This document shows, piece after piece, positions 44,148 through 52,580 of a stretch of DNA of 64,000 nucleotides (position 1 is the first letter of the stretch; each line of letters starts with the position of its first letter). This DNA comes from Anaerolineae bacterium (GTDB taxonomy: Bacteria; Chloroflexota; Anaerolineae; UBA4142; SHND01): assembly GCA_020851635.1 (NCBI GenBank), contig JADZCJ010000063.1:1-64000 (forward strand), in the 5' to 3' direction. The translations under genes were made by a program, and so were the position numbers. A model generated the notes under the pieces. The model was not told the DNA's origin and did not search any database. It saw nothing but the letters and a program-made list of their open reading frames with translations.

Positions 44148-46295
44148 ATGGCGTATTTGGACCGCATTGAGGAACGCACCGAGAGCAAATTGACGCGGCG
44201 CGAGTTCGGCGTTGCGCTTGCCATTGCCGTGGTCACGGCGTTGTTGTTGGGCGTCATTTTTGCCGCGCAACTGGCGATCTTTACGCCGCGTCAACCCGAT
44301 GCTGTCGAATTTGCTGCGGGTAGGGCGAGCCCGGTGACAATCCTCGCCCCCGCTCAGACCACTTTTGCCAGCGAATTGGACACGGCGCAGGCGCGCGCCC
44401 AAGCCGCGCGCGCCATTCCCGATGTCTATGACCCCCCCGACCCCAATATCGCCCGTGAACAGGTCCGGCGCGCCGCGCGCATTATTGACTTTCTTGGCAC
44501 CGTTCGTTCCGACCCGTATATCTCACCCCAATCCCAAGTAGAATGGGTCCAGGCGCTGCCCGCGCTCCAGGTCTCGCCGGACGTGGTCAGCCGCACGCTG
44601 GCGCTGGATGCTTCGGGGTACCGACAGGTCATCAGCGAAACCCTCTATGTCATTGATGCGACAATGCGCGAAGAGATTCGCGACGCTACCTTGACTTCTG
44701 CGAAAAACAGAGTCCCCTCCCGCATCTCACTCGTCCTTTCGGCATCCCAGTCCGACCTCGTCAAACAGTGGGCAGTGCCTTTTATCGTCCCCAACACAAA
44801 ACTCAATCAAGCCGAGACCGACCGCGCCCGTCAGACCGCCAGCGGTTCGGTGGGCGAGGTTTTTCGCACGCTCCGGGAAGGAGAGGCGGTCGTGCGCGCG
44901 GGCGAGGTCATTACTCCCCGGACCCTCGAAGCGCTTGCCGAGCTGGGCTATCTCCAGCCCGGAAACGATTCCAGGGAATACATCGCCGGTTTCCTATTTG
45001 CTGTGCTCGTTGTCTCTCTCGGCGCAACCTATCTGGCGCGCATCGCCCCCCCACTCTTGCGCCAGCCGCGCGTCATGCTGATTCTCTCGTTTCTGCTCCT
45101 TATGACGGCGCTGGGGACCAAGATTCTGGGGCCCGCCGGATCGGGTCTGCAATATTTGTTTCCATATGCCGCTGCCGCCATGCTGGGCGCAGCCCTCTTG
45201 AGCGTGAGCGTGGGGGCGGGAATGGCGATCATTGTGGCGCTCTCGACCGCGTATATCACGCGCGGCTCGGTAGACATGACGGTCTTTGTGCTGGTCGGCA
45301 GTTTGATCGCCGCCATTGGCTTGCTGCATCGCGAGCGGTTGACAAGTTTTTTGGTCACGGGTCTCTATGTTGCAACGGCGAATGTGGCAATCGTTCTGAT
45401 TTTTGGTTTGCTCATGCGCCAGGAGGACTATGCCTCCCTGGCGCGCATCGCGCTGGCTGCTTTTGGCGGTGGCGTGTTCACCGGGCTGATTGCGCTCGGC
45501 AGTCAATTCCTCCTCGGCAAAGCGGCGGGCATCACGACGGCGCTCGAACTCATCGAGCTCTCGCGCCCCACCCATCCGCTGTTGGAAAAAATTTTGCGGC
45601 AAGCCCCGGGCACGTATCACCACTCGCTCATCATCAGCAATCTTGCCGAACATGCGGCAAAACAAATTGGGGCGGATGCGCTGCTGTGTCGGGTCGGCGC
45701 GTATTATCACGATGTCGGCAAGACCCTGAACCCGCAGTTTTTTGTCGAGAACCAATTCGATGGCATCAATCCGCACAACACCATTGACCCGCGGGTCTCT
45801 GCCAAAATCCTGCACGACCACGTCAGCGAAGGCGACAAACTGGCGCGCAAGTATCATGTCTCTCTGCGCGTGCGCGACATTATTCTCCAGCATCACGGCA
45901 CGACGCTGCCCGTGTATTTCTTTGAAAAAGCGCAGGCGCAATCGCCGGGCACGCCGCTCGATGAAAACGAGTTTCGCTATCCCGGACCCAGACCCCAGAC
46001 GCGCGAAGCGGCGCTGATGATGTTGGCGGACGGGGTTGAAGCAACCACTCGCGCCGAACGCCCCTCCAACACGCAGGAAATTCGCGCCATCATTGACCGC
46101 ATCATCAATGCGCGCATCCACGATGGACAATTGGACCAGGCAGACCTCACGCTGCGTGACCTCGAACAAATCCGGACCGCCTTTCTTGACGTATTGCAAG
46201 GTTTGTATCATCCGCGTGTAAAATATCCTTCGCCCAAACTTCCCGCTCCTCTGCCTGCGAACGTCAACGCCCAAGAGACCGTGGCAGAATTGTGA
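44148..46295 (+). CDS. PgpH-type 7TM-HD cyclic-di-AMP phosphodiesterase
   Basis: 715 residues from the ATG at 44148 (a TTG seven codons earlier is possible). One N-terminal helix (about 22-44) is followed by an extracellular 7TMR-HDED sensor domain (about 50-265), seven transmembrane helices (about 275-470) and a C-terminal HD domain. Metal ligands are in PGTYHHSLIISNLAE, YYHDVGK, NPHNTIDP, ILQHHG and ADGVEATTR. The family hydrolyses c-di-AMP to pApA. It is first of three coupled genes (pgpH-ybeY-glycosidase/LysM); pgpH next to ybeY is a common arrangement. Together with the DarA-like receptor it points to c-di-AMP signalling. Confidence 0.92.
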   Translation: MAYLDRIEERTESKLTRREFGVALAIAVVTALLLGVIFAAQLAIFTPRQPDAVEFAAGRASPVTILAPAQTTFASELDTAQARAQAARAIPDVYDPPDPNIAREQVRRAARIIDFLGTVRSDPYISPQSQVEWVQALPALQVSPDVVSRTLALDASGYRQVISETLYVIDATMREEIRDATLTSAKNRVPSRISLVLSASQSDLVKQWAVPFIVPNTKLNQAETDRARQTASGSVGEVFRTLREGEAVVRAGEVITPRTLEALAELGYLQPGNDSREYIAGFLFAVLVVSLGATYLARIAPPLLRQPRVMLILSFLLLMTALGTKILGPAGSGLQYLFPYAAAAMLGAALLSVSVGAGMAIIVALSTAYITRGSVDMTVFVLVGSLIAAIGLLHRERLTSFLVTGLYVATANVAIVLIFGLLMRQEDYASLARIALAAFGGGVFTGLIALGSQFLLGKAAGITTALELIELSRPTHPLLEKILRQAPGTYHHSLIISNLAEHAAKQIGADALLCRVGAYYHDVGKTLNPQFFVENQFDGINPHNTIDPRVSAKILHDHVSEGDKLARKYHVSLRVRDIILQHHGTTLPVYFFEKAQAQSPGTPLDENEFRYPGPRPQTREAALMMLADGVEATTRAERPSNTQEIRAIIDRIINARIHDGQLDQADLTLRDLEQIRTAFLDVLQGLYHPRVKYPSPKLPAPLPANVNAQETVAEL

Positions 46296-46717
46296 TGGAG
46301 ATCAACATCGTCGTTGCGCCCAAATATGCCCGCCGCATTTCCCAAAAGGAATTGCGTTCCGCTGCCTCGCGCGTGCTCGCGGCGGAATCCCCAGAGGCGG
46401 ATACCTCGCTCTCGATTGTGGTCGTCGGCGACCGCGCCATCAAGGACTATAACCGGCGTTTTCACCATGTGAACGCCGCCACCGACGTGCTCTCGTTTGA
46501 TTCTCCTCTGCGAGAGGAGTATCTGGGCGATGTGATCATTTCATACGATACCGCCAAAGAAAATGCGCGGCGCGTGGGTTGGTCCGTGCGTCAGGAATTG
46601 GAATTACTGGTCATTCACGGTGTTTTGCATTTGCTCGGCTATGACGATACAACGCCCGATCGGCGCGAGGCGATGTGGCGGCGGCAAGCCGAAATATTGG
46701 AGCGAGAACTGTTATGA
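46295..46717 (+). CDS. ybeY: endoribonuclease YbeY, with Asp at the third metal-ligand position
   Basis: 140 residues. YbeY processes 16S rRNA and takes part in ribosome quality control. The fold is clear: TDVLSFDSPLREEYLGDVIIS and the zinc motif HGVLHLLGYDDTT. The family motif is H-x3-H-x5-H, and here the third His (GYDH) is Asp, codon GAT at 46646. Asp can bind zinc, so activity may be kept. The start overlaps the pgpH stop (TGATG) and the end overlaps the next gene by ATGA. Confidence 0.92.
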   Translation: MEINIVVAPKYARRISQKELRSAASRVLAAESPEADTSLSIVVVGDRAIKDYNRRFHHVNAATDVLSFDSPLREEYLGDVIISYDTAKENARRVGWSVRQELELLVIHGVLHLLGYDDTTPDRREAMWRRQAEILERELL

Positions 46718-48297
46718 ACCGATGGGGCATCCACGCGCCAAACAACGCACGTCCCCGCAGCATGGGCGAGTTTTTCGATGCGGGGGTGGCAAATTACACC
46801 GTGCTCCATGGTAACGAATCGCTGATCCCCGAAATTCGCAATCGCTATCCCGACGCCAGGATTCTGGTGCGAATGTATTTGACCGAATGGGACGAACGCG
46901 ACCCCGCCGAATGGTCACGCGAGATTGCAGATTTTATGAATCGGGTGCGCCCCTTTACCAATGAGGTGACGTGGGCGAACGAGCAGAACCTCGATATCGA
47001 AGGACATCCTCAGGCAGCCAGTCCCGCACAACCTATCCCGCCTGCCTCGCTCTATCACGACATTAACAAGTGGAATGTCGAAATGATTCGTCGCCTGCGC
47101 GAAACGATCCCGTGGGCGCGCTTGCACTATCCCGCATTCGCCAACGACCACAGCGACGACAAGAATCAGGGCGGCTATGTTGGGCTTGAAATATGTCGCC
47201 CGGGCATTCAAGCCGCGGATGTGATGGATTGTCACGTCTATTGGCGCGTGGATGATGGACCGCTCACTCTTGACGGCGGACAGCGATTTGTGCTGACGCA
47301 CAATTTTTTTCCCGACAAACCGATTTTTATTTCCGAATGCGGCAATTTTGCCGTGCGTGACCCGCGTTCGCCCGAACAATATGTGCGCTGGATGCATTCG
47401 CTCTATCATTACCCTTATGTCGAGGGGGCGACCTTTTTTATTTGGGACTCGGATGGAGCTGCCGAAAACGCGCCGAATGTGATTGTCGAAAGCGGCGCCC
47501 TCGTCCGCGCCTTGCGCGAAACGTCCAAAGCCGACCCCGTCGAGCTTCCGCCCGTTCCCGAGTCGCCGCCGCCTATTTTTGTTTCGCGCCCGGTCCCGAC
47601 CGAGACGCCCGCGCCGGCGACGGTTTCTGTCGGCGAACATGAATATATTGTCCGGTCCGGCGACACGCTGCTTATGATCTCGAAACGCTTTCAAGTTGAA
47701 TTGATCCAACTCATGAATCTCAACGCGATTTCCGATGCGCGCAAATTGCGTGTCGGTCAGCGGCTTCAAATCCCCGCCTCCACCGTTCCTGCCCCTGTTC
47801 CCGTGCCCGCGCCGACACAACCTGTTCCAACAGTCGCAGAGCCGGAACTGGTCGTCACCGGCGGGGCAGTCTATGTTGTCAAGGGGGGTGATACGCTCGG
47901 CGCGATCGCCATGCGCTTTAACGTGACGGTATCTGCCATCGTTGCGGCGAACGCGCTGCCAAATGCGAACGTAATTCGCCCCGGTCAGCGGTTGACAATT
48001 CCAAAACCGGCCATGGTCTTGCGGGTGGCAGAGTCCGCGGCGACGGCAAGCGCGAGCCGCGCGGCGGCGGGCGTTCTGGGTGTGGGCGACCCCAACACTC
48101 CGGTGGTCTCTTCCGGCGAGATCGCGGATTTTCTTGCGGGCAAGCGGACCATGTTCTATATCACCCGCAAAGGGGATACGATCTCTCGCGTCGCGCTGCT
48201 GTTTCACATCGAGCCCCTGGTCCTGTCTCAGCTCAACGAGGTTGGCATGAATGGAGAACTGATTCCGGGGACCCGGCTGATTATTCCCATGAAATAG
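46714..48297 (+). CDS. TIM-barrel glycosidase-like protein with three LysM domains
   Basis: 527 residues from the ATG at 46714. The N-terminal 270 residues look like a clan-A-type glycoside hydrolase barrel, with a likely acid/base Glu90 in WANEQN and a likely nucleophile Glu208 in FISECGNF. Three LysM domains follow (about 310-355, 385-432 and 480-525), each with [YF]xVxxGDT and a final IP. LysM binds peptidoglycan or chitin, so a cell-wall hydrolase is inferred. Oddly, no signal peptide is present and the start overlaps ybeY, leaving no room for one. Its place after a c-di-AMP hydrolase gene suggests a wall-homeostasis link. Confidence 0.8.
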   Translation: MNRWGIHAPNNARPRSMGEFFDAGVANYTVLHGNESLIPEIRNRYPDARILVRMYLTEWDERDPAEWSREIADFMNRVRPFTNEVTWANEQNLDIEGHPQAASPAQPIPPASLYHDINKWNVEMIRRLRETIPWARLHYPAFANDHSDDKNQGGYVGLEICRPGIQAADVMDCHVYWRVDDGPLTLDGGQRFVLTHNFFPDKPIFISECGNFAVRDPRSPEQYVRWMHSLYHYPYVEGATFFIWDSDGAAENAPNVIVESGALVRALRETSKADPVELPPVPESPPPIFVSRPVPTETPAPATVSVGEHEYIVRSGDTLLMISKRFQVELIQLMNLNAISDARKLRVGQRLQIPASTVPAPVPVPAPTQPVPTVAEPELVVTGGAVYVVKGGDTLGAIAMRFNVTVSAIVAANALPNANVIRPGQRLTIPKPAMVLRVAESAATASASRAAAGVLGVGDPNTPVVSSGEIADFLAGKRTMFYITRKGDTISRVALLFHIEPLVLSQLNEVGMNGELIPGTRLIIPMK

Positions 48298-48637
48298 GAA
48301 CTCGCCGGGTAATGATTTGAGCAATGGAATGGCAAGGGGCGGGTTGGACGCATGTGCTTTTGCCGCGCGGGCGCGCATTTGCTCGGTTGATTGACAAAGT
48401 CGCCTGCTCCATTTTATAATGTCCGTATTCTTCGCCCGATGGTCTTGAACTACCCTCAGTTTTGGCAATGTTGCCCGAGACCAGGATTCCACACGTTAGC
48501 TCAAGGAGGTGGCGCCTTACCCAGACCCAAACTCCATACTTGTGACGCAACTCACCCATTCGTAGCTTGCGCGTAATTTTGCATAGGCGCGCGCAAAGCA
48601 AAAAAATGCTCGAATACCAACAGGAGGAGAAGAGCAG
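48298..48637 (+). promoter_or_regulatory. intergenic region with near-consensus promoter and long leader for the first ABC cassette
   Basis: TTGACA (48391-48396), 18 bp and TATAAT (48415-48420) give a leader of about 210 nt before the SBP gene. The leader holds an orphan Shine-Dalgarno-like AAGGAGGT near 48502 with no start codon at a suitable distance, and a proper AGGAGGAG just before the ATG. No terminator for the upstream gene was recognised in 48298-48390. Confidence 0.7.
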
Positions 48638-50437
48638 ATGAAGAGGTTTAACAACAAGGGCTATCTCGTGGTAGCGACTTTTGTCCTAGTGGCGTTTTTG
48701 ATTGCCGCGTGCGCCCCGGCGGCAGCTCCGCCCCCCGCCGCGCAGGCGCCCGCCGCGCAGGCGACCGCTGCCCCCGCAGAACCGACGGCCGCCCCCGCCG
48801 CGCCAACCGCCGCCCCGGCAGAACCGACCGCACCCCCCGCGGCAGCAAGCGGCGGGACTGTGAATATCGCGTTCTATCAGGAACCGAATACGCTCGTGTC
48901 CTATTATAGCAACCAAACGTTCGCCTTCTGGGCAGAATTGATTTATAACCGCGGTTTCTGGACCTTTGATGACAAGTCCGCCCCCAGTCTCGAACTTGCA
49001 TCGGAATACCCGACCGTTGAGAACGGTGGAATCTCGGCGGATGGTCTTACGATCACCTACAAACTCAAGCCCGACCTCAAGTGGAGTGACGGCGAGCCCC
49101 TGACGTCCAAAGACGTCGTGTTCACTTGGGAAGCAATCATGAACGACAAGAACACGGGCGTCACCAGTCGCGACGGTTATGACAAGATCGAATCCGTTAC
49201 GGCGCCGGATGATACGACAGTGGTTGTAAAATTCAAGGAATTGTATGTGCCATGGCCCGGGCTTTTTAACGGACCAAACACCGGTTTTGGGTTCCTCCCG
49301 CAGCACGTTTTGGGCGATAAAGAGACCCTCGATGGTGATGATTTCCTCCGCGCCCCGATTGGGGCAGGTCCTTTCAAGGTCACGGAATGGAAGGGCGGCG
49401 ACCACATCACCTTTGTGCCGAATGAAAATTATTGGCGTGGGCTGCCCAAACTCGAAGGCGTGAATATCAAAGTCGTTCCCAGCCGCGATGCGGGCAATGC
49501 GGGTCTCGCCGCCGGTGATGTTGATCTGGTCGCGGATGAGATCGAAGCATCCATTCCCGACCTCGACGCGCTCATGCCTGCGGCGCACGCACAATCAGTG
49601 CCGTCGCAGAGTTTTGAGCATTACTTTTTCAATCTGGACGACGGCACGAATGGTGCGCCCGGGAATCCCATCTTTAGGGATGTCAATGTCCGCAAGGCGT
49701 ATATCATGTGCATTGACCGCCAGACCATCGCCGACAAGCTGCTCTTTGGCAAGTCGAAAGTGATCTCGAATCTGTGGCCCAATTCGACGTATGACAATAC
49801 TGATCTCGTCCCGTATCCATACGACCCCGCTGCTGCCAACAAATTATTGGACGATGCGGGATTCAAGGTTGGCGATGATGGAATCCGCACGATGGACGTG
49901 GATGGCAAGACGGTCCGATTCTCGTTCAATCATGAAACGACGACGGGCAATCAACTGCGTGCGGATGTCCAGGTGCTTGCCACCTCGACCTTGCGCGAGT
50001 GTGGTTTCGAGATGCTCCCCCAGAACTATCCCTCCGGGACGCTCTTTGGCAGCTATGCCCAAAGCGGGCCCCTTGCAACAGGCAAATACGAGACCGGCGG
50101 CTACACGACAAGCTTTTCGCCGGATCCTGACCCGGGCGACACCTTTAAATGCGATGGGATTCCAACCGCAGATGCGCCGAATGGCAATAACTGGTATCGC
50201 TTGTGCGATCCCGAGCTCAGCAAGCTGACCGAGGATCAAGCCAAAGAAGCCGACCCCGCCAAGCGCACAGCCATGATCAAAGAGATGCAAAAGATCATGT
50301 ATGACAAGGCGTACAACGCCCCGCTCTACAACCGCTTGAACACAATCGGCGTCTCCAGCCGCCTGCAGGGTATCAGTCAATCACCAACACAGACCGATGC
50401 GTACTGGAATATCTATGATTGGTTTGTGACACAATAA
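48638..50437 (+). CDS. lipoprotein solute-binding protein, peptide/nickel ABC family (SBP_bac_5)
   Basis: 599 residues. The lipobox is LIAAC (Cys at about 25), then a 45-residue Ala/Pro/Thr linker to the outside of the membrane. The mature domain has the SBP_bac_5 pattern: LKPDLKWSDGEPLTSKDVVFTWEA, PIGAGPFKVTEW, VRKAYIMCIDRQTIADKLLFG and a C-terminal YNRLN-type segment. The ligand is probably an oligopeptide or similar; it cannot be told from the sequence. It is the first gene of SBP-permease-permease cassette 1 and is about 35-40% similar by eye to the SBP of cassette 2. A hairpin follows. Confidence 0.9.
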   Translation: MKRFNNKGYLVVATFVLVAFLIAACAPAAAPPPAAQAPAAQATAAPAEPTAAPAAPTAAPAEPTAPPAAASGGTVNIAFYQEPNTLVSYYSNQTFAFWAELIYNRGFWTFDDKSAPSLELASEYPTVENGGISADGLTITYKLKPDLKWSDGEPLTSKDVVFTWEAIMNDKNTGVTSRDGYDKIESVTAPDDTTVVVKFKELYVPWPGLFNGPNTGFGFLPQHVLGDKETLDGDDFLRAPIGAGPFKVTEWKGGDHITFVPNENYWRGLPKLEGVNIKVVPSRDAGNAGLAAGDVDLVADEIEASIPDLDALMPAAHAQSVPSQSFEHYFFNLDDGTNGAPGNPIFRDVNVRKAYIMCIDRQTIADKLLFGKSKVISNLWPNSTYDNTDLVPYPYDPAAANKLLDDAGFKVGDDGIRTMDVDGKTVRFSFNHETTTGNQLRADVQVLATSTLRECGFEMLPQNYPSGTLFGSYAQSGPLATGKYETGGYTTSFSPDPDPGDTFKCDGIPTADAPNGNNWYRLCDPELSKLTEDQAKEADPAKRTAMIKEMQKIMYDKAYNAPLYNRLNTIGVSSRLQGISQSPTQTDAYWNIYDWFVTQ

Positions 50438-50449
50438 GGGTATGAAATA

Positions 50450-50474
50450 GGGGGCGAAGTTATCCTTCGCCCCC
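50450..50474 (+). other. intercistronic hairpin after SBP 1
   Basis: Perfect 9-bp arms GGGGGCGAA/TTCGCCCCC with a 7-nt loop and no T-run. It is probably an mRNA-stabilising or partial-termination structure that keeps SBP expression above permease expression. Confidence 0.6.
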
Positions 50475-50550
50475 TCCATTCCGGTGGTGGCACAACTGGA
50501 ATGCTTTCGAGGCGTTTGGCAAGCGAGCGCCATAGTTGGGAGGAGTCGGA

Positions 50551-51510
50551 ATGTCGCGATACATTATTCGACGGCTGATTCAATCGTTCTTTACCATCCT
50601 GGTCATCACCACAGTGATTTTCGTCGTCGGGCGCGCCGCGGCGGACCCGATGGCGGCGTATACAAATAACCCCAGAATTACCGCGGAAGATAAAGCTCGC
50701 ATCGCGCATAATCTGGGGCTGGACCGACCCTTGCCGGTTCAATATCTCACCTGGTTGGGTGATGTTGCGCGCGGGGACCTCGGCACCTCTTTTGTCACGC
50801 ATCAAAAGGTGAGCGACATGATCATGGAGCGGCTTCCGGCGACGCTGGCGTTGATGATTTCGGCGCTGATTGCAACGGTGATTGTATCCTTGATCGCCGG
50901 CGTGTTCGCGGCAACCCATCAATACTCGGCAGGCGATAACCTGATCACCGCTGCCACATTTATTGGTTTTTCCATGCCTGTATTTTTTATCGGACTTTCC
51001 TTGATCTTTATTTTTGGGGTGGGCTTTAAAGCTTGGGGCTTGCCGTATCTGCCAACCGGCACAGATATTTGGGACCAGAACGACCCAATCGAGTGGGCAC
51101 GACATCTTGTGCTCCCTGTCCTCACTCTGACGCTGATTCAAGCCGCCGGTTACACGCGCTATTTGCGTTCCAGTCTTTTGGATGTGCAGCATCAGGACTA
51201 TATTCGCACAGCCAAGTCCAAAGGGCTTGCGGACCGTGCCGTTCTCTGGAAACATGCGCTCAAGAATGCGTCACTCCCCTTTGTTACAGTCCTTGGTTTG
51301 GATATTGCGCTGCTGTTTGGCGGGGCTCTTGTCACAGAGACTATATTTTCATGGCCCGGTCTGGGACGCCTCTTTTGGGAGCAGTCGAACGCAGGAGATT
51401 TTCCGGTAATGATGGCAATTCTGCTCATCGTTGTCACGCTGGTGGTTGTCGGGCAGATTGTAGTGGATGTGGTCTATACATTCCTTGACCCGCGGATCAA
51501 ACTGGCATAA
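50551..51510 (+). CDS. ABC transporter permease, OppB/DppB type (cassette 1)
   Basis: 319 residues from the ATG at 50551 after GGGAGGAG. Family features are SRYIIRRLIQSFFTI, GLDRPLPVQYLTWLGDVARGDLGTS and the EAA loop YTRYLRSSLLDVQHQDYIRTAKSKGL, then ETIFSWPGLGRLFWEQ. Six transmembrane helices are expected. It forms the membrane channel with the next gene product. No ATPase gene is in the cluster. Confidence 0.92.
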   Translation: MSRYIIRRLIQSFFTILVITTVIFVVGRAAADPMAAYTNNPRITAEDKARIAHNLGLDRPLPVQYLTWLGDVARGDLGTSFVTHQKVSDMIMERLPATLALMISALIATVIVSLIAGVFAATHQYSAGDNLITAATFIGFSMPVFFIGLSLIFIFGVGFKAWGLPYLPTGTDIWDQNDPIEWARHLVLPVLTLTLIQAAGYTRYLRSSLLDVQHQDYIRTAKSKGLADRAVLWKHALKNASLPFVTVLGLDIALLFGGALVTETIFSWPGLGRLFWEQSNAGDFPVMMAILLIVVTLVVVGQIVVDVVYTFLDPRIKLA

Positions 51511-51522
51511 GGAGTACGGGGC

Positions 51523-52536
51523 ATGGCAGTTGCAACAGAGACCTTGAGCAAAGGCGAGGAACGAGTCATGTTTTCGCCCTCCACCAAGCCGACGCTGAGT
51601 TTGTGGGGCTTGGCATTTCGCCGCTTTCTGCGTCATCGCGCCGCCGTCGGGGGGATCATTGGTCTTGCTCTCATTTTCGCTTTTGTAATTGTGGGTTCTT
51701 TTGCATATACAGAGGCGTATGCAAACAAACCCGACGTCGTGAATCGTTTGCAAGCCCCCTCCTGGCTTCAGGACCCTCCGACCTGGGAGCATCCAATGGG
51801 CACGGATTCCGTTGGGCGCGATGTGCTCGCGCGTATCATTTACGGCGGGCAAATTTCGCTCATCATCGGTTTTCTCTCTGTCCTGATAGCGGTAACTTTG
51901 GGGGCGATCATCGGCGCTGTGTCCGGCTACTATGGGGGCTCGGTGGACTCGATATTGATGCGATTTACCGAGGCGATGATCGCAATTCCCAGTCTCTTTT
52001 TCCTGATCATCATCAGCAAAATGTTGATCGGCTCCATTCCAAATATTAATCTCCTGGGACGAAGTCTGAGCGGCAGTGTGCCCATTGTCATTTTTGTCAT
52101 CGGCATTTTTGGGTGGATGGTGGAGGCGCGCATTGTCCGTTCACAATTCCTGTCACTCAAACAACAAGACTTTGTCCTGGCGGCACGGGCGCTCGGTGTC
52201 AAGGACCACAGCATCATGTGGAAACACATTTTGCCAAATTCGATTGCGCCGATTATTGTTTTTGCGAGTCTGGGACTTGCCGTCGCCATCCTGACGGAAG
52301 CTTATGTTGGTTTTCTCGGTCTGGGGGTGCAGGAACCCACTGCATCATGGGGCAACATTCTAAACCAGGCGCTCAGTTACTTGAATCGCGCGTTTGCCCC
52401 ACAGGATTTTATTCATCGCGGTGTGTGGTGGCTCTGGCTGTTTCCCAGTCTCATGATCATTTTCACCGTGCTGTGTGTTAATTTTATTGGGGATGGTTTG
52501 CGGGATGCGCTTGACCCGCGCGGGCTGACAAAATAG
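51523..52536 (+). CDS. ABC transporter permease, OppC/DppC type (cassette 1)
   Basis: 337 residues. The N-terminal cytoplasmic tail of about 35 residues precedes the first helix. The family motifs HPMGTDSVGRDVLARIIYGG and the EAA loop RSQFLSLKQQDFVLAARALGVKD are present, ending DGLRDALDPRG. It pairs with the preceding permease. AAGGAG precedes the ATG by 9 nt. Confidence 0.92.
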   Translation: MAVATETLSKGEERVMFSPSTKPTLSLWGLAFRRFLRHRAAVGGIIGLALIFAFVIVGSFAYTEAYANKPDVVNRLQAPSWLQDPPTWEHPMGTDSVGRDVLARIIYGGQISLIIGFLSVLIAVTLGAIIGAVSGYYGGSVDSILMRFTEAMIAIPSLFFLIIISKMLIGSIPNINLLGRSLSGSVPIVIFVIGIFGWMVEARIVRSQFLSLKQQDFVLAARALGVKDHSIMWKHILPNSIAPIIVFASLGLAVAILTEAYVGFLGLGVQEPTASWGNILNQALSYLNRAFAPQDFIHRGVWWLWLFPSLMIIFTVLCVNFIGDGLRDALDPRGLTK

Positions 52537-52580
52537 GACGAGCCGTGAATGGCTCTAACTCAAAGGGAGGAATGCAATTT

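Noticed and set aside
46915-48492. 525-codon minus-strand frame opposite the glycosidase/LysM gene
   Set aside because: The plus strand has three clear LysM repeats and overlaps ybeY as a coupled operon.
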